Positions 5,896 to 7,001 of a stretch of 7,001 nucleotides of DNA are shown here, piece after piece. Location of the stretch: positions 1 through 7,001 of the forward strand of contig CAJUQD010000085.1 of the NCBI GenBank assembly GCA_910588105.1, in the 5' to 3' direction. The position numbers were made by a program, and so were the translations under genes. The notes under the pieces were generated by a model that was given only the letters and a program-made list of their open reading frames with translations, ran no database searches and was not told where the DNA came from. Each line of letters opens with the position of its first letter. The stretch's first letter is position 1. The DNA is from an uncultured Oscillospiraceae bacterium (lineage in GTDB: Bacteria > Bacillota > Clostridia > Oscillospirales > Oscillospiraceae).

Positions 5896-5928
5896 TGTAA
5901 TGGAATGTTGCGGATATGTCATGAAATG
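5896..5928 (-). promoter_or_regulatory. Paired direct repeat, probable LytTR operator B
   Basis: On the plus strand the copies read TGTAATGGAATG (5896-5907) and TGTCATGAAATG (5917-5928). They match at 10 of 12 positions, with starts 21 bp apart, the same motif and period as the site at 3373-3405. The near edge is 7 bp from the candidate -35 of system 1. The far copy also overlaps a possible plus-strand -35 box facing the relaxase. Confidence 0.62.
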
Positions 5929-5944
5929 TTTTCACTCTTATAAA
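5916..5944 (+). promoter_or_regulatory. Candidate divergent promoter toward the relaxase
   Basis: ATGTCA (5916-5921, 4 of 6 to TTGACA) and TATAAA (5939-5944, 5 of 6 to TATAAT) are separated by 17 bp. The -35 box overlaps operator repeat 5917-5928. A transcript would start near 5951 and carry a leader of about 105 nt, beginning with the 5948-5983 hairpin, before the relaxase ATG. Confidence 0.38.
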
Positions 5945-5983
5945 AAAAGGCCAACGGAGCAGCCGCAGCTGCCCCACTGGCCT
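5942..5983 (-). terminator. Intrinsic terminator, minus-strand orientation
   Basis: Outer arms AGGCCA (5948-5953) and TGGCCT (5978-5983) and inner arms GGAGCAGC (5956-5963) and GCTGCCCC (5968-5975, one mismatch) are separated by symmetric AC spacers and a 4-nt loop. On the minus strand the stem is followed by at least seven T (5948-5942). It would stop transcripts coming leftward through the relaxase region before they reach the system 1 operon. There is no T run in the plus direction. Confidence 0.65.
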
Positions 5984-6007
5984 GGAGGGGAGATGGAGTT
6001 ACAGTCA

Positions 6008-6040
6008 GGTAATATCTCGTTTCTGATATACCTTTTATAC
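6008..6040. other. Possible oriT-proximal repeats
   Basis: GGTAATATC (6008-6016) and GATATACC (6025-6032) form an imperfect inverted repeat with one extra A and an 8-nt spacer. ATACC is repeated at 6028-6032 and again ending at 6041. It lies just upstream of the relaxase start, where oriT of MOBP systems is often found. No nic-site consensus could be confirmed, so this is a position-based guess. Confidence 0.28.
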
Positions 6041-6057
6041 CAGCGAGGGAACGGACG

Positions 6058-7001
6058 ATGGCGGTAACTAAAATTTGGCCTGTCAAGGACAGTCTGGCCC
6101 GTGTAGTGGACTATGCCCAAAACCCGGATAAGACCATTTACTCGGATTTGCAAAATGTTCTCCATTACGCCGCCAACGGGGAAAAGACCGTTGAGGGTGA
6201 GGAACGGGCCATGTTTGTCACCGGCGTGAACTGTAACCGGGACACCGCTTTTCAGGAAATGCAGGCGGTCAAGGAGCGGTTTGGCAAGACGGGCGGTAAC
6301 GTGGCCTATCACGCCTACCAAAGTTTCAAACCCGGTGAAGTCACCCCGGAGCTGTGCCACCAGCTTGGGGTGGAACTGGCGAAGCGGATGTGGGGCGATG
6401 AATATCAAGTGCTTGTCGCCACCCACTTCAACACCGGCACCTATCATAACCACTTTGTCGTCAACTCCGTGGGCCTGTGGGACGGCAGGAAATTCAACTG
6501 CGGCAAACGGGCCTACTATCAGTTTCGCCAGTTATCGGACGATTTATGCAGGGAATACCAGCTTTCCACCATCAAAAATCCGAAAGGAAAAACGCCCCGA
6601 AGCATTTACTTTGCTGAAAAGAACGGCGAACCCACCCGGTACAACCTCATGCGTGAAGCCCTGGACGCCGCCCTCAAGGTCAGCGTGGACGGCAACGATC
6701 TGCGGAAAGCCCTCCGGGAGCAGGGTTATGAGTTAGATGCCAATCCTGCCCACAAATACGCCACCCTGCGGCGGATCGGCAGTAAAAAGGCGGTACGGCT
6801 GTACCGGCTGGGGGAGGAATACGATCTCCCGGCCCTTCGGGAGCGAATCGAGGAAAACCGCCAGCGGTATGCCTACGACCTGGGCTATCAGCGGTACAAG
6901 CCTAATGGAGTGGGGCCAGCGGGTAGAGGCGTGCCGGAACAGCGGCCAGCGGGTAAGCGAATGGTGTGTAGAACACGGGATGCCCGTATCCACGTACTAT
7001 A
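6058..7001 (+). CDS. MOBP/VirD2-type relaxase, partial
   Basis: 314 codons are visible, open at the right edge. The ATG at 6058 follows GAGGG with 8-nt spacing. Relaxases of this family nick one strand of oriT with a tyrosine, stay bound to the 5' end and lead the strand into the recipient cell. The start MAVTKIWPVKDSLARVVDYA places the likely catalytic Tyr19 after the LARVVDY motif. HYAAN (36-40), FVTGVNCN (53-60) and YHAYQSF (84-90) follow. The metal-binding motif is THFNTGTYHNHF, with His123, His130 and His132, then VNSV. This order is the typical relaxase domain. Residues 200-280 form the conserved alpha-helical continuation ending DLGYQRY. After residue 280 the sequence (KPNGVGPAGRGVPEQRPAGK and on) becomes Gly/Pro/Arg-rich with an internal DNA repeat and no longer looks like the expected tail. 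The gene diverges from the system 1 operon. No mobC-like gene precedes it in the window. Confidence 0.88.
   Translation, partial: MAVTKIWPVKDSLARVVDYAQNPDKTIYSDLQNVLHYAANGEKTVEGEERAMFVTGVNCNRDTAFQEMQAVKERFGKTGGNVAYHAYQSFKPGEVTPELCHQLGVELAKRMWGDEYQVLVATHFNTGTYHNHFVVNSVGLWDGRKFNCGKRAYYQFRQLSDDLCREYQLSTIKNPKGKTPRSIYFAEKNGEPTRYNLMREALDAALKVSVDGNDLRKALREQGYELDANPAHKYATLRRIGSKKAVRLYRLGEEYDLPALRERIEENRQRYAYDLGYQRYKPNGVGPAGRGVPEQRPAGKRMVCRTRDARIHVL
6914..6955 (+). repeat. 12-bp direct repeat in the relaxase tail
   Basis: GGCCAGCGGGTA occurs at 6914-6925 and 6944-6955, a 30-bp period that keeps frame (encoding PAGR and PAGK). It starts where the protein stops resembling the relaxase family. Confidence 0.6.

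Noticed and set aside
5938..6453. Minus-strand frame (171 codons) over the terminator and relaxase start
   Set aside because: Antisense to the relaxase catalytic domain, and it would be encoded partly by the terminator hairpin.
6281..6736. Plus-strand frame (151 codons) within the relaxase gene
   Set aside because: A shifted frame inside a gene whose own frame shows the relaxase HxH motif; no independent protein features.

Overview
The window looks like accessory DNA from a Clostridia-class Firmicute, probably a gut member of the Oscillospiraceae or Lachnospiraceae type. Reasons: strong GGAGG-like ribosome binding sites, two AgrC/AgrA-type two-component systems, a MOBP/VirD2-type relaxase of the kind carried by integrative conjugative or mobilizable elements of gut Firmicutes, and a sharp composition difference between the A+T-richer left 1.1 kb and the G+C-rich remainder. 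Species cannot be told from the sequence.

Layout, left to right. (1) Positions 1-1099, minus strand: a compact four-gene cargo operon read right to left, encoding a 67-residue hypothetical protein, a GrpB/UPF0157 protein, a DUF6440 small protein, and the N-terminus of a GNAT acetyltransferase that runs off the left edge. (2) Positions 1119-1295: a dense structured element of six hairpins arranged as two modules. Each module has three hairpins enclosed by a long-range closing stem. It overlaps the 3' end of a sensor kinase gene and ends just before the ribosome binding site of the cargo operon. (3) Positions 1283-3291, minus strand: a LytTR response regulator followed by a GHKL sensor kinase (system 2), with its own promoter. 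(4) Positions 3442-about 3834, minus strand: a lone, degenerate receiver domain with no convincing start codon. (5) Positions 3836-5828, minus strand: a second LytTR regulator and GHKL kinase (system 1). (6) Positions 5829-6057: a divergent intergenic region with promoters, a minus-strand terminator-like hairpin and a possible oriT. (7) Positions 6058-7001, plus strand: a relaxase gene, open at the right edge.

How the parts may work together: both response regulator genes are preceded by a pair of 12-bp direct repeats (plus-strand consensus TGTYAYGAAATG, one degenerate copy) whose starts are exactly 21 bp apart. That is the layout expected for a LytTR dimer site. The same motif at both promoters suggests auto- and cross-regulation. 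The copy next to system 1 also overlaps the -35 box of a possible plus-strand promoter pointing at the relaxase, so the quorum-sensing-like systems may control mobilization. No agrB/agrD-type signal gene is visible. The strongest undescribed items are the bipartite six-hairpin element and this shared operator linking two sensory systems to a relaxase.
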